From NCBI RefSeq assembly GCF_000382445.1, contig NZ_KB905472.1:822444-886443 (forward strand): a stretch of DNA of 64,000 nt, given 5' to 3'. Origin of the DNA: Phocaeicola massiliensis B84634 = Timone 84634 = DSM 17679 = JCM 13223 (GTDB lineage Bacteria > Bacteroidota > Bacteroidia > Bacteroidales > Bacteroidaceae). Numbering within the stretch: position 1 is the stretch's first letter; the number at the start of each line of letters is the position of its first letter. The notes below the pieces were generated by a model. That model saw only the letters and a list, made by a program, of their open reading frames with translations. It did not search any database and was not told the DNA's origin. This document shows, piece after piece, positions 35,259 to 44,018 of this stretch. Both the position numbers and the translations under genes were made by a program.

Positions 35259-35606
35259 TTATTCTTGGGGATTTAACATATCAATCAAATACCTGTCCCC
35301 TGATGTTGTCTCCTCCGGTTTTCAACCCCTGCATGCGTTTTTGAGTTTCCTAAGCCGTTTCATTAGCCGGACCAAGCGTTTTCGTCCTTTCGATTATGCC
35401 TGTCTGTCCGTCGGATTACTACAGTCTCCGGCAGCGGACTGTATGGTTCGTTGCAGTGGACCGTACAGTCCACTGTAGCAGACTGTACAGTCCATTGCCG
35501 CAGACTGTAATAATCTTCCGTTTAAAAGACCTTGACCGGCCATAGGAAACGGTTTATTCTTCCCTTAGTTTGTGATATGATGTGATATTTAAATCCCCAA
35601 GAATAA
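35259..35606. repeat. 348-bp noncoding segment with 18-bp terminal inverted repeats
   Basis: The ends are perfect 18-bp inverted repeats (35259-35276 and 35589-35606, core ATTCTTGGGGATTTAA). Inside there is no convincing gene, but there is a cluster of ACAGTC/GACTGT palindromes at 35421-35508. The layout recalls a miniature inverted-repeat element. No clear target-site duplication is seen, so the origin is uncertain. Confidence 0.5.
35421..35508. repeat. Cluster of ACAGTC/GACTGT palindromes
   Basis: Within 88 bp there are three dyads: ACAGTC...GACTGT (35421-35442), CAGTGGAC...GTCCACTG (35454-35475) and the perfect 12-bp palindrome GACTGTACAGTC (35481-35492). Another GACTGT follows at 35503. 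They could be protein-binding sites or form stacked hairpins. Confidence 0.7.
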
Positions 35607-35715
35607 ATAAGTGACCCGAATTTTTTCAAAATATTATGCTAATACACTTTTTGACTTGCTCCCTTCTTTGTGTAAGAAAGTATATTTTTCATGTACATTC
35701 GCATACTGACCGTAC

Positions 35716-35782
35716 AAAATAAAAAAAGGAGCAACGCCTTGCTCCAACCTTTGTTAACCTTAAATCTAATACTATGAAAAAC
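35716..35782 (-). ncRNA. Candidate small RNA (about 67 nt)
   Basis: On the minus strand a full promoter (TTTG, 19 bp, TACCTTTG at 35789-35819) is followed about 37 nt after the predicted start by an intrinsic terminator. The terminator stem GGAGCAA/TTGCTCC (35728-35745) runs into seven T's. Only a four-codon frame fits inside, so the transcript would be noncoding. It lies between the choloylglycine hydrolase region and the HpaII-like gene. Confidence 0.55.
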
Positions 35783-35788
35783 ACATTG

Positions 35789-35819
35789 CAAAGGTACGGA
35801 CTTTTGGGATAATAGCAAA
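35789..35819 (-). promoter_or_regulatory. Full Bacteroidota promoter for the candidate small RNA
   Basis: On the minus strand TTTG (35819-35816) and TACCTTTG (35796-35789) are separated by 19 bp, matching the consensus spacing. Confidence 0.7.
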
Positions 35820-35902
35820 TAATTGAAGCTAAAAAACATGTTGCATAACATTGTTTAAGATTTGCTTTTCTTAAAAAGGCATCTTTTAATACTTCTTTTA
35901 CT

Positions 35903-35910
35903 TATCTTTG
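35903..35910 (+). promoter_or_regulatory. -7 box of the HpaII-like gene
   Basis: TATCTTTG, 22 bp before ATG 35933. Confidence 0.6.
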
Positions 35911-35932
35911 CACCCATTAAACAGTAATCGAT

Positions 35933-37021
35933 ATGGCATTTGAAGCAACAAAGAGAGAGTGGGGCGAACTTTACGCCTTTTTCCGCTTGCTGGCGGATGG
36001 TTATGTATATGCGGGAACTCCTGAAGTGAAGAAGAATGAGGCGCAACGATTGCCCGTTGCCATGATTCAGCGGGAGGAACACGACGGAACCCGCCGATAT
36101 ATTATTGAAAGTGAGGAAAATATACATATCTGTGGAGAAAAAATTGATAAGCTGGTGGCACGTGAGGACTTTTCTGCTGTGGCGGAACTGATTTTATCGG
36201 CTGTGAAAGCGAGTCGTGAAAATGATGTTATGTCACCCGATGGGGTGGAGGAGTTTTTGGATGAGGTGGCTATCTTTGATTTGGAAGCAAAAACGGATGA
36301 CCGTACCGATTTTTATGTTGCTTTTTACAGTGCGGATGCGCCTTTGACGGGTTTCTGTGTCCGTTCTCGTCTCAGCTCCATGTTTCCTTTACTAGACGGT
36401 GGACGAACTGCTAACCTGAAGTTTGAGCAGACCGGCATCAAGTTTGCCACTCCCACAGTCAATAAAATCAATGCATTTGGCGAGGAAGACGATGTGGCGG
36501 GACGTATGTTGATGATAGAACGTCTGGGAGGTGTCTTGAAGTATAGCGATGTGGCCGACAAAGTGTTCCGTAGCAATTTGAGTATGATAGACCTGCATTT
36601 TCCCCGCATGTTGGGCGAAATGCTGCGCATCATGCATCTGGACGGCATCACCAGAGTGAGCGAGCTGACGGAGGTGATGAAGCAAGTCAATCCGTTGAAG
36701 ATTAAAGAGGAATTGATTACCAAGCATCATTATTACGAATATAAGATGAAGCAATTCCTGCTGGCACTTGCCTTGGGAATGCGTCCGGCAAAGCTCTTTA
36801 CCGGAGTTGATTCGGCTGTATCCGGCTTCTTACTGGTGGACGGCAGTGGTGAAATATTGTGTTATCAAAAGGCAGACCGTCAGACCTTTGCCGATTTTCT
36901 GTTCAATAACTCTCGTTTTGAAAAAGGTTCTACCGAAAAAGATAAATATGGTTATTTGGAGCGCGAAAATGGAGTCTATTATTTTAAGCTGAACGCAAAA
37001 ATCGGTTTGGTGAAACGATAA
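35933..37021 (+). CDS. HpaII-family restriction endonuclease-like protein, without a methylase beside it
   Basis: A 362-residue soluble protein that I assign to the HpaII restriction endonuclease family. The basis is its length (R.HpaII is about 360 aa), the N-terminus TKREWGELYAFFRLLADG, and the C-terminal block FEKGSTEKDKYGYLERENGVYYFKLN. HpaII cuts CCGG. No DNA methyltransferase gene is adjacent on either side, although type II enzymes are normally paired with one. It has its own promoter. The assignment is from remembered family features, and the active-site residues cannot be pointed out with certainty. Confidence 0.65.
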   Translation: MAFEATKREWGELYAFFRLLADGYVYAGTPEVKKNEAQRLPVAMIQREEHDGTRRYIIESEENIHICGEKIDKLVAREDFSAVAELILSAVKASRENDVMSPDGVEEFLDEVAIFDLEAKTDDRTDFYVAFYSADAPLTGFCVRSRLSSMFPLLDGGRTANLKFEQTGIKFATPTVNKINAFGEEDDVAGRMLMIERLGGVLKYSDVADKVFRSNLSMIDLHFPRMLGEMLRIMHLDGITRVSELTEVMKQVNPLKIKEELITKHHYYEYKMKQFLLALALGMRPAKLFTGVDSAVSGFLLVDGSGEILCYQKADRQTFADFLFNNSRFEKGSTEKDKYGYLERENGVYYFKLNAKIGLVKR

Positions 37022-37132
37022 GATAATGCAGCAGAGAGAGTGTGCCGGCATGAGACGCTCTATTCTATCTGCATTCGGGCGAAAGATATTTCTTGCGACT
37101 GTAGGGGTAATGATAATATTGTTATTTTGTCA

Positions 37133-37202
37133 GTAGGGGCAGGGCTTGCTAGTCCGAAGACACAAAGCAAACTGTTTTCGGGCGAGCGGACCTTGCCCCT
37201 AC
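37133..37202. repeat. Palindromic intergenic repeat (REP-like)
   Basis: The ends GTAGGGGCAGGG and CCTTGCCCCTAC form an almost perfect 12-bp stem. A second stem, CCGAAGACA with TGTTTTCGG, lies inside. It sits between the 3' ends of two convergent genes. It resembles dispersed REP-type palindromes and may also act as a two-way terminator. Confidence 0.6.
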
Positions 37203-37298
37203 GAACTAAACGACAGCATTATCCACGTTTTGACACACCCCTTTCGATAGATTGGTTTAGTTTTGGCATTCCTCTGCTATTCATTGTCTGTTTCGTGT

Positions 37299-38996
37299 TT
37301 ACAGCTTGAACTTCAGAATCTTTCCATTCATGGCATCCAATAAAACAGGCGTCGTCTTGTCGGGTGACAATACCAATTTCTCTGTATTTCCTGTCAGCAA
37401 TTCCACTGCATTATATTCTAAGTTATAAGGTATTCCCAAGAAATCAAAAGCATGTTGCGGAATGTTGACTGCTGCCCGCACCGGAATGCTGTCAAAGTTG
37501 ACCATTATCAGCAGCAACTCATCATCCAGCTTACGCATGAAAGCATACTGCTTATGTTCGTTGAATACCCATCCTGCCAGGTTAGCGTATGTTAAATCAA
37601 AGAATACTCCTTCGCGTATCGCCTTCTCCGTGTTGCATAAATTTAATAGTCTGGAATAGAAAGTACGTAGTTTCTTCTCTTCTTCGGTCAGCAGCTTATC
37701 ATCGAATTTGCCGTTATTGCGCCAACGGCGGATACTGTCCACGCTCCAATAATCGAAGATGGTCGTACGTCCATCTCGTCCGCTGAATCCTTCCGTATCC
37801 ATTCCTTGTTCGCCTATTTCCTGTCCGAAATAAATCATGACCGGATTGTCATTCATACAAGCAGAAACAATCATGGCAGGGATAGCGCGAGCACCGTTTC
37901 CGGCAAAGAAATCGGAAGCAATGCGTTGTTCATCGTGGTTCTCAAGGAAGTTGAGCATACGGTGTTCTATTCCACTCAGGCTTTGCCAGCGACTGGGAAT
38001 GGAGGTAGCCGATTCCCAACCCGAAGTGATGGCTCTCAGCGTATCATACAAGCCTACCTTATCATATAAATAGTCGAATTTTCCATTGAAAAGATAGTTG
38101 CGGTATTCTGCCGGATTATAAACCTCGGCAATGAATATCAGGTTGGGGTATTGCGCTTTGACCTGTGGAATGACCCATCCCCAAAATTCGACAGGGACCA
38201 TTTCTGCCATATCGCACCGGAATCCGTCGATGCCTTTTGATGCCCAAAATAACAATATGTCGAGCATTTTGTTCCAAGTGTCGGGAATGGGGTCGAAATG
38301 TGTGCTTCGTCCGTTCATGTAATCCACGCCATAGTTCAACTTCACTGTCTCATACCAGTCATTGATGCCGGGCCATGCGTCAAAACGGTCATTGCCGGTG
38401 GCTTTGGCAGGAAATTCTATGTAGGGTTCGGCGGCACCGCGGTGAAGATCGATATTGCCTTCCAGTTTTGTGCCGGGAATGTAATAAAAGTTATTATTCG
38501 GGCTGAATGCTAGGTTTACATCATCTTGTTCGCCCAAATCAGCCACTCCTGCCGGTTTGGTGTCTGAACCATATTGGCGGGCAACGTGGTTGGGAACAAA
38601 ATCAATGATTACTTTTAGTTCTGCCTTGTGTGAACGTTTTACCAAGTTCTCAAATTCTTTCATCCGGTCGGGGATGCTGGTTGCCAAATCGGGGTCTACA
38701 TCATAATAATCCTTGATGGCGTATGGTGAGCCGGCTTTTCCTTTGACTACGGCAGGGTGGTCCGGGCGTATGCCGTAGCGACTGTAATTGGTTTGGGTGG
38801 CGTGTTCGATGATACCTGTATACCAAATGTGTGTGGCACCCAGACGCTTGATTTCTCCCAAAGCCTTGGCCGTAAAGTCAGCCATTTTTCCGCAGCCGTT
38901 CTCGTCCAAAGAGCCATTGGTTTTGCAACGAGGGTTTCCGTTTCCGAACAAACGGGTAAACACCTGGTAGATGATAATTTTTTCTTGTGTTTTCAT
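37299..38996 (-). CDS. Cytosolic GH13 alpha-amylase family enzyme
   Basis: A 565-residue glycosidase without a signal peptide, so it acts on internal alpha-glucans. GH13 regions are DFVPNHVAR (region I), GIDGFRCDMAEM (region II, nucleophile Asp), FIAEVYN (region III, acid/base Glu) and FLENHDEQR (region IV). A C-terminal beta domain follows. It lies 15 bp after a patatin-like gene on the same strand, so the two are probably co-transcribed. The specific product cannot be deduced. Confidence 0.92.
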   Translation of the reverse strand: MKTQEKIIIYQVFTRLFGNGNPRCKTNGSLDENGCGKMADFTAKALGEIKRLGATHIWYTGIIEHATQTNYSRYGIRPDHPAVVKGKAGSPYAIKDYYDVDPDLATSIPDRMKEFENLVKRSHKAELKVIIDFVPNHVARQYGSDTKPAGVADLGEQDDVNLAFSPNNNFYYIPGTKLEGNIDLHRGAAEPYIEFPAKATGNDRFDAWPGINDWYETVKLNYGVDYMNGRSTHFDPIPDTWNKMLDILLFWASKGIDGFRCDMAEMVPVEFWGWVIPQVKAQYPNLIFIAEVYNPAEYRNYLFNGKFDYLYDKVGLYDTLRAITSGWESATSIPSRWQSLSGIEHRMLNFLENHDEQRIASDFFAGNGARAIPAMIVSACMNDNPVMIYFGQEIGEQGMDTEGFSGRDGRTTIFDYWSVDSIRRWRNNGKFDDKLLTEEEKKLRTFYSRLLNLCNTEKAIREGVFFDLTYANLAGWVFNEHKQYAFMRKLDDELLLIMVNFDSIPVRAAVNIPQHAFDFLGIPYNLEYNAVELLTGNTEKLVLSPDKTTPVLLDAMNGKILKFKL

Positions 38997-39011
38997 TATA
39001 TTATTTTTTAT

Positions 39012-39797
39012 TTATTTCCAAATAGTTCCTTTCTCTCGTAACAAATGGTCTAGAATTTCATTCGCCGTATTGTATCCTTGTTCAAAAATTTCTTCGGCTT
39101 TTTCCAGCTCTCGGTTGCTGTATCCTTCCAGTCCGTAGGGTTCAATCAACAAATCACTCAGAGGCTTTTGTGACAGAGTGTTCGCTTGAAAAATAAAATG
39201 ATAGGCCCTTAAAGCAATTGTTACCACGTTCTTTTTATATTCGTCTGCCACCAATGGACTGACGTTGAATGCAATCACTTTTTCACACATTTCGCGGATG
39301 GGAGTTACCGGGAGGTTCATTAATATTCCTCCATCTACGTAATAAGTATTATTGATTTTCTGTGGTGCAAACAGTACCGGCATGCAACATGAGGCAGCTA
39401 CCCGTTCAGCAATTTTCCCCTTGCGGAAAGAAACTGTTTTTCCGTGGTCCAAATCGGTGGCCGAGATAATAGTGGGGATGGGAAGTTCTTCTATCAGTTT
39501 GGTTCGCAGGTTGCTTTCCAGGAAATCAATGAAACTGTCAAGCTTCAGCAATCCTTGTTTGTTAATGGAAAAGGTTGTGAGTTCGGTAAATGAATGGTGT
39601 TCAAAGAGTTCAATGATGTGATAGGGTTCTCTGCCATCAGCATAGAATACGGCAGCCAGTGCACCGGCACTTACTCCGGAAAGTATGTTCGGTGTTATGC
39701 CGTGTTCGTGTAGTGCCTGCATGATTCCTAAGTGGGCAAATCCTTTGATGAATCCTCCGCTCAGGGCATACCCTATGTTGTATTTGAATGTATTCAT
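39012..39797 (-). CDS. Patatin-like phospholipase (RssA type)
   Basis: About 261 residues from ATG 39797, chosen because the -7 box at 39823-39830 leaves the upstream part of the frame untranscribed. The oxyanion motif is SGGFIKGFAHLG, the nucleophile elbow is LSGVSAGAL (GxSxG, Ser), and the catalytic Asp is in YVDGGILMN. These form the Ser-Asp dyad of patatin-type acyl hydrolases. No signal peptide is present, so it is cytosolic or membrane-associated. It is the first gene of a two-gene unit with the GH13 enzyme. Its natural lipid substrate is unknown. Confidence 0.9.
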   Translation of the reverse strand: MNTFKYNIGYALSGGFIKGFAHLGIMQALHEHGITPNILSGVSAGALAAVFYADGREPYHIIELFEHHSFTELTTFSINKQGLLKLDSFIDFLESNLRTKLIEELPIPTIISATDLDHGKTVSFRKGKIAERVAASCCMPVLFAPQKINNTYYVDGGILMNLPVTPIREMCEKVIAFNVSPLVADEYKKNVVTIALRAYHFIFQANTLSQKPLSDLLIEPYGLEGYSNRELEKAEEIFEQGYNTANEILDHLLREKGTIWK

Positions 39798-39822
39798 TAA
39801 TTTATCTCGTTTGTTACATGGG

Positions 39823-39830
39823 CAAACATA
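39823..39830 (-). promoter_or_regulatory. -7 box of the patatin/amylase operon
   Basis: TATGTTTG on the minus strand, 25 bp before ATG 39797. Confidence 0.6.
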
Positions 39831-39869
39831 ATCATTTTTAACGAGATATGGAAAAAAGATGGGATAAAA

Positions 39870-39950
39870 ATACACCGTCGTTCCTCCCCGAAGATGTCTC
39901 CATTGCTTGGAAAAATTCTCTTGAGCTTTTGAGGAAGAATGACGGTGTAT
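39870..39950 (-). terminator. Terminator after fabD
   Basis: On the minus strand ATACACCGTC (39950-39941) pairs with GACGGTGTAT (39879-39870), and TTCCTC/GAGGAA lies just inside. The stem is followed by TTTTTAT. It ends 7 bp after the fabD stop. Confidence 0.7.
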
Positions 39951-39956
39951 ATTTAT

Positions 39957-40844
39957 TTATGCTATTCCGTGAGCGTTTGCGTCTTTGTCTATTTTCTTAA
40001 TCAAGCCTTGCAATACAGCACCCGGTCCGCATTCTGTAAACTCGTCGGCTCCATCGGCAATCATGTTCTTCACTGTCTGAGTCCAGCGAACAGAAGCGGT
40101 CAGCTGAGCTACCAGGTTAGCCTTGATTTCAGCAGGATCGGTGTGAGGTAAAGCGTCTACGTTCTGATAAACAGGACATTTTGGTGTATGAATTTCAGTT
40201 GCGTTGATGGCGGCTTCTAGTTCTATTTTGGCCGGATTCATCAGCGGAGAGTGGAAAGCACCACCCACTTTCAGAGGCAGAGCGCGTTTTGCACCGGCAG
40301 CTTTCAGTTGTTCGCAAGCTTTATTGATGCCTTCGATGGAACCGGAGATAACGATTTGTCCCGGGCAGTTGTAATTGGCGGCAACCACCACTTCGCCTTC
40401 TTTAGAGATGGCTTCGCATATTTCTTCTACTTTTTCATCAGGTAATGCGATGATGGCAGCCATTGTCGAAGGTTGTGCTTCGCAGGCTTTCTGCATAGCC
40501 ATGGCGCGTGCATATACCAGCTTCAATCCGTCCTCGAACGACAAGGCTCCGGCGGCAACCAAGGCAGAGAACTCACCCAGTGAGTGTCCGGCTGTCATTT
40601 CAGGTTTGAAATCATCACCCATGCAGAGGGCTGAAATAACCGAGTGAAGGAACACGGCAGGCTGAGTGACCTTGGTTTGGCGAAGGTCTTCGTCTGTACC
40701 TTCAAACATGATGTCTGTGATGCGGTATCCTAAAATGTCATTCGCTTTTTCAAATAATTCTTTGGCCAAAGCCGAGTTTTCGTACAGGTCTTTACCCATA
40801 CCTACAAACTGTGCTCCCTGTCCGGGGAATACAAATGCTTTCAT
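39957..40844 (-). CDS. fabD: Malonyl-CoA:ACP transacylase
   Basis: This enzyme loads malonyl units from CoA onto acyl carrier protein for fatty-acid synthesis in the cytosol. The N-terminus FVFPGQGAQFVGMG and the nucleophile elbow TAGHSLGEFSAL (Ser) are diagnostic. The conserved catalytic His is in GGAFHSPLM, and the Arg that binds malonate lies in the YARAMAMQ segment. The 295-residue length is normal. It follows thiD on the same strand but has its own -7 box in the 60-bp gap. Confidence 0.96.
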   Translation of the reverse strand: MKAFVFPGQGAQFVGMGKDLYENSALAKELFEKANDILGYRITDIMFEGTDEDLRQTKVTQPAVFLHSVISALCMGDDFKPEMTAGHSLGEFSALVAAGALSFEDGLKLVYARAMAMQKACEAQPSTMAAIIALPDEKVEEICEAISKEGEVVVAANYNCPGQIVISGSIEGINKACEQLKAAGAKRALPLKVGGAFHSPLMNPAKIELEAAINATEIHTPKCPVYQNVDALPHTDPAEIKANLVAQLTASVRWTQTVKNMIADGADEFTECGPGAVLQGLIKKIDKDANAHGIA

Positions 40845-40873
40845 ATTTTTCCTTTTTTGGTTTAAAAACGTTG

Positions 40874-40881
40874 CAAAGGTA
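40874..40881 (-). promoter_or_regulatory. -7 box of fabD
   Basis: TACCTTTG on the minus strand, 29 bp before the fabD ATG. Confidence 0.6.
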
Positions 40882-40904
40882 ATTATTTCTTTGGAAACTA
40901 GGTG

Positions 40905-41732
40905 CTATTCTTCCTTAATATTCATAGGGACAGGATGATAAAAGTGGTTTAAAGGGCCGTGTCCTTCACCGATGCGGATATCTTTCCCTGCCTCTATGCC
41001 ATGGGTGACGTAGCGTTTGGCACATTCCACTGCTTGCGGCATCACATAACCCAAAGCTAGGAATGTGGCGATGGCAGAAGAGAGGGTACAACCGGTTCCG
41101 TGGGTGTTCGGACTCTCTATTTTGGTGGAGGTGAACAGGTGAGGAGTACTTTCTCCGGCTATCTGCAGCACATCGCACATTAGTCCGCCTTCCAGGTGAC
41201 CGCCTTTCAGGAGGACGGCTTTGCAACCGAATTTCAATAGTTCGAGGGCAGCCGATTTCATCTCTTCTACATTATTAATAGGATGGCCTGTCAACACTTC
41301 TGCTTCCCTCAGATTGGGTGTGATGAGGGAGGTGAGGGGCATTAAGTCATCGGTAAGGGCTGCAATGGCGTCATCTTCTATCAGCTTGTGCCCACTGGTA
41401 GATACCATGACGGGATCGAAAATCACATACGCGGGTCGGTACTTGTGCAGGCAGGCAGAGATAACCTTTACAATCTCAATGTCATTTATCATTCCTATTT
41501 TTATGGCATCGGGACGTATGTCGTCCATGACGGCTTCTATCTGTCCGCGTACAAAAACAGGGGGTACAGGGTGGATGGCACGTACGCCGGTGGTATTTTG
41601 AACTGTGATAGCGGTGATGGCGGTGGCTGCATAAGCGCCCAATGCCGAGATGGTTTTCAGATCGGCCTGGATGCCGGCGCCTCCGCTGCAATCGGAGCCG
41701 GCTATGCTCATAATGGTTGGATATTTTTTCAT
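40905..41732 (-). CDS. thiD: Hydroxymethylpyrimidine/phosphomethylpyrimidine kinase
   Basis: A cytosolic ribokinase-fold enzyme that phosphorylates HMP and HMP-P for thiamine synthesis, also acting in salvage. Motifs are [18 protein letters not shown] near the start, VQNTTGV, KIGMI, the DPVMVSTSG stretch, and the C-terminal anion hole [14 protein letters not shown] containing the catalytic Cys typical of ThiD. The length of 275 is normal. No other thiamine gene or TPP riboswitch is present nearby, so it may serve salvage. Confidence 0.95.
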   Translation of the reverse strand: MKKYPTIMSIAGSDCSGGAGIQADLKTISALGAYAATAITAITVQNTTGVRAIHPVPPVFVRGQIEAVMDDIRPDAIKIGMINDIEIVKVISACLHKYRPAYVIFDPVMVSTSGHKLIEDDAIAALTDDLMPLTSLITPNLREAEVLTGHPINNVEEMKSAALELLKFGCKAVLLKGGHLEGGLMCDVLQIAGESTPHLFTSTKIESPNTHGTGCTLSSAIATFLALGYVMPQAVECAKRYVTHGIEAGKDIRIGEGHGPLNHFYHPVPMNIKEE

Positions 41733-41760
41733 TTATTGGTCGGATTAACTATCATGTCTG

Positions 41761-41768
41761 CAAATATA
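41761..41768 (-). promoter_or_regulatory. -7 box of thiD
   Basis: TATATTTG on the minus strand, 28 bp before the thiD ATG. Confidence 0.6.
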
Positions 41769-41790
41769 AGTAATAATATTGTATTTAAAG

Positions 41791-41822
41791 TTTGCAGGAA
41801 TGGAACTAATCGCTTATTTTTG
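41791..41822 (+). promoter_or_regulatory. Full promoter for the decarboxylase/kinase pair
   Basis: TTTG (41791-41794), 20 bp and TATTTTTG (41815-41822) match the Bacteroidota consensus. Transcription would start near 41829, which supports ATG 41859 as the translational start. Confidence 0.75.
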
Positions 41823-41858
41823 CTTTACGAAAGAAAATATAATATAAATGATAGAAGG

Positions 41859-42797
41859 ATGAAGAAAGCCCTGGTAAGTGGCGGTGCGGGCTTTATAGGT
41901 TCGCATCTTTGTACGCGTCTGATAAACGAGGGTAACCGGGTTATCTGTCTTGATAACTTTTTTACCGGAAGCAAAGATAATATAAAGCATCTGATAGGAC
42001 ATCCGTGTTTTGAGTTGGTGGAACATGATGTGGTGAATCCGTATTGTGCGGATGTGGATGAGATATATAATTTAGCATGCCCTGCTTCCCCCATTCATTA
42101 TCAATATGATGCGATAAAAACAGCAAAGACTGCTGTTTTCGGAACTTTTAATATGTTAGGACTGGCAAAGAAAAACAATGCACGTATGCTTCAGGCATCG
42201 ACAAGCGAAGTGTATGGTGATCCGATTTCTCATCCGCAGCAGGAGTCTGACTGGGGTAATGTGAATCCTATCGGTTACCGTTCTTGTTATGATGAAGGGA
42301 AAAGGTGTGCCGAAACATTGTGTATGGATTATTATCGCCAGCACCGGGTGAAGATAAAAATAGTGCGAATATTCAATACATATGGTCCCCATATGTTGCC
42401 CGATGATGGGCGTGTTATTTCTAACTTCGTAGTGCAAGCCTTGCAGAATAAAGATATCACGATTTATGGTGACGGAAAGCAGACCCGCAGCTTTCAATAT
42501 GTGGATGATTTGATTGAGGCAATGGTGCGTATGATGGCCACGGGGGATGACTTTACGGGACCGGTGAATATTGGAAATCCGCGTGAGTTTTCTATGTTGG
42601 AACTGGCACAATTGGTGTTGAAACTGACGGCCTCAAAGTCAAAAATAGTTTATCAACCTCTTCCTTATGACGATCCGCGTCAGCGTCGGCCTGATATTAC
42701 GTTGGCAAAGGAAAAATTGGACTGGAAACCAACTGTACGGTTGGAGGAAGGGTTGATAGAAGTAATTAATTATTTTAAACAAATTCTCTCTAAATAG
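41859..42797 (+). CDS. UDP-glucuronate decarboxylase (UDP-xylose synthase) type epimerase/dehydratase
   Basis: A 312-residue extended short-chain dehydrogenase, converting UDP-glucuronate to UDP-xylose for glycan synthesis. The NAD-binding [10 protein letters not shown] is at the N-terminus, followed by [18 protein letters not shown] and the catalytic [10 protein letters not shown] (Tyr and Lys), a signature of UDP-xylose synthases. The ARG-binding segment [10 protein letters not shown] is present. The frame is open upstream to 41388, but that region is the antisense of thiD and precedes the promoter, so I start at 41859. Its stop overlaps the GTG of the next gene by one base. Confidence 0.92.
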   Translation: MKKALVSGGAGFIGSHLCTRLINEGNRVICLDNFFTGSKDNIKHLIGHPCFELVEHDVVNPYCADVDEIYNLACPASPIHYQYDAIKTAKTAVFGTFNMLGLAKKNNARMLQASTSEVYGDPISHPQQESDWGNVNPIGYRSCYDEGKRCAETLCMDYYRQHRVKIKIVRIFNTYGPHMLPDDGRVISNFVVQALQNKDITIYGDGKQTRSFQYVDDLIEAMVRMMATGDDFTGPVNIGNPREFSMLELAQLVLKLTASKSKIVYQPLPYDDPRQRRPDITLAKEKLDWKPTVRLEEGLIEVINYFKQILSK

Positions 42798-43999
42798 TGG
42801 CGAATATGACAGCAGATGTTAATGTAGTGATAGATCATTCGGAATACACCATCTTGGTAGTGGATGATGTGGTTTCTAATGTGTTGCTATTAAAGGTATT
42901 GCTTACAAACGAGAAGTTTAAGGTCGTTACTGCAAATAATGGTAAGGACGCGTTGGTGCAGGCAGCCGAAAAGCAGCCGGATCTGATTCTGTTAGATGTT
43001 ATGATGCCGGAAATGAATGGCTTTGAGGTGTCAGAGAAACTGAAAGCGAATCCTGTGACTCAGAATATACCTATTATTTTTCTGACTGCTTTGAACACGA
43101 CTTCCGATATCGTGAAAGGGTTCAAGGTGGGGGCGAACGATTTTATTTCAAAGCCTTTCAATAAGGAAGAATTGGTGATTCGTGTTACTCACCAGATTTC
43201 GCTGGTGGCGGCTAAAAGAATTATTCTGCGTCAAACGGAAGAATTGCGCAAAACAATCATGGGGCGAGACAAGCTTTATTCTGTGATTGCTCATGATCTG
43301 CGTTCTCCTATGGGTTCCATTAAAATGGTACTCAATATGTTGATACTGAGTTTGCCTCCTTCTCAGATTGGAGAAGAAATGTATCAGATGTTGAGCATGG
43401 CCAACCAAAGTACCGAGGATGTGTTTGCTTTGTTGGATAACCTTTTGAAGTGGACAAAAAGTCAGATTGGTAAATTGAATGTGGTGTATCAGGATTTCAA
43501 TATTGTTGAGAATATTGCGTCAGTCATTGAGATTTTTAATCTGGTGGCAGGCATAAAGAATATCAAATTGCGTTATCTGGGAGATGATAAGATAGAGGTT
43601 CATGCTGATATCGATATGATGAAGACCATTATGCGTAATTTATTGAGCAATGCGATTAAGTTTAGTTATAATGATTCTGAAATCGTGGTCGGTGCCCGGA
43701 TAGTAGACGACAGTGTGGTGGTCAGTGTCAGGGATAGCGGAAAGGGGATGAGTGAAGAGGACCAGCGGAAGTTGTTGAATACGGAGACTCACTTTAGTAA
43801 ATATGGCACGAATAATGAGGAGGGTTCCGGTTTGGGACTGTTGTTGTGCCTTGATTTTGCCGTTAAGAATGGAGGGCGTCTTTGGTTTGAATCGGAAGAG
43901 GGGAAAGGTTCTACCTTTTATTTTTCGGTTCCGTTGAAGGTAAGCATTCTATTTTCCGCCTTGACGCACATTATTCACAAACCTACCTTTGCGCCATAA
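42797..43999 (+). CDS. Soluble receiver-histidine kinase, 3' end altered by an IS66 insertion
   Basis: A 400-residue protein in REC-kinase order. The receiver (about 17-130) has Asp67 in LILLDVMMPEMNG and Lys in FISKPF. The kinase core has His166 in IAHDLRSPMG, NLLSNAIKFSY, DSGKGM and GSGLGLLL. It starts at GTG 42797 or ATG 42806. No membrane segment is present. The IS66 element begins within the final codon: the natural end would have been FYFSVPLKA (GCA TGA, now at 46700-46705). It now gains about 20 residues read from the IS left end. The kinase fold is complete, so function is probably kept. Confidence 0.9.
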   Translation: MANMTADVNVVIDHSEYTILVVDDVVSNVLLLKVLLTNEKFKVVTANNGKDALVQAAEKQPDLILLDVMMPEMNGFEVSEKLKANPVTQNIPIIFLTALNTTSDIVKGFKVGANDFISKPFNKEELVIRVTHQISLVAAKRIILRQTEELRKTIMGRDKLYSVIAHDLRSPMGSIKMVLNMLILSLPPSQIGEEMYQMLSMANQSTEDVFALLDNLLKWTKSQIGKLNVVYQDFNIVENIASVIEIFNLVAGIKNIKLRYLGDDKIEVHADIDMMKTIMRNLLSNAIKFSYNDSEIVVGARIVDDSVVVSVRDSGKGMSEEDQRKLLNTETHFSKYGTNNEEGSGLGLLLCLDFAVKNGGRLWFESEEGKGSTFYFSVPLKVSILFSALTHIIHKPTFAP

Positions 44000-44018
44000 C
44001 CAAATAACAACAATGATT

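Noticed and set aside
35209-35478. Plus-strand frame of 89 codons in the choloylglycine hydrolase-HpaII gap
   Set aside because: There is no ribosome-binding site or recognisable domain, and it runs through the palindrome cluster.
40905-41768. TPP riboswitch for thiD
   Set aside because: The gap to the promoter is only about 30 bp and contains no THI-box sequence.
41388-41858. Upstream extension of the decarboxylase frame
   Set aside because: It is antisense to thiD and precedes the predicted transcription start near 41829.
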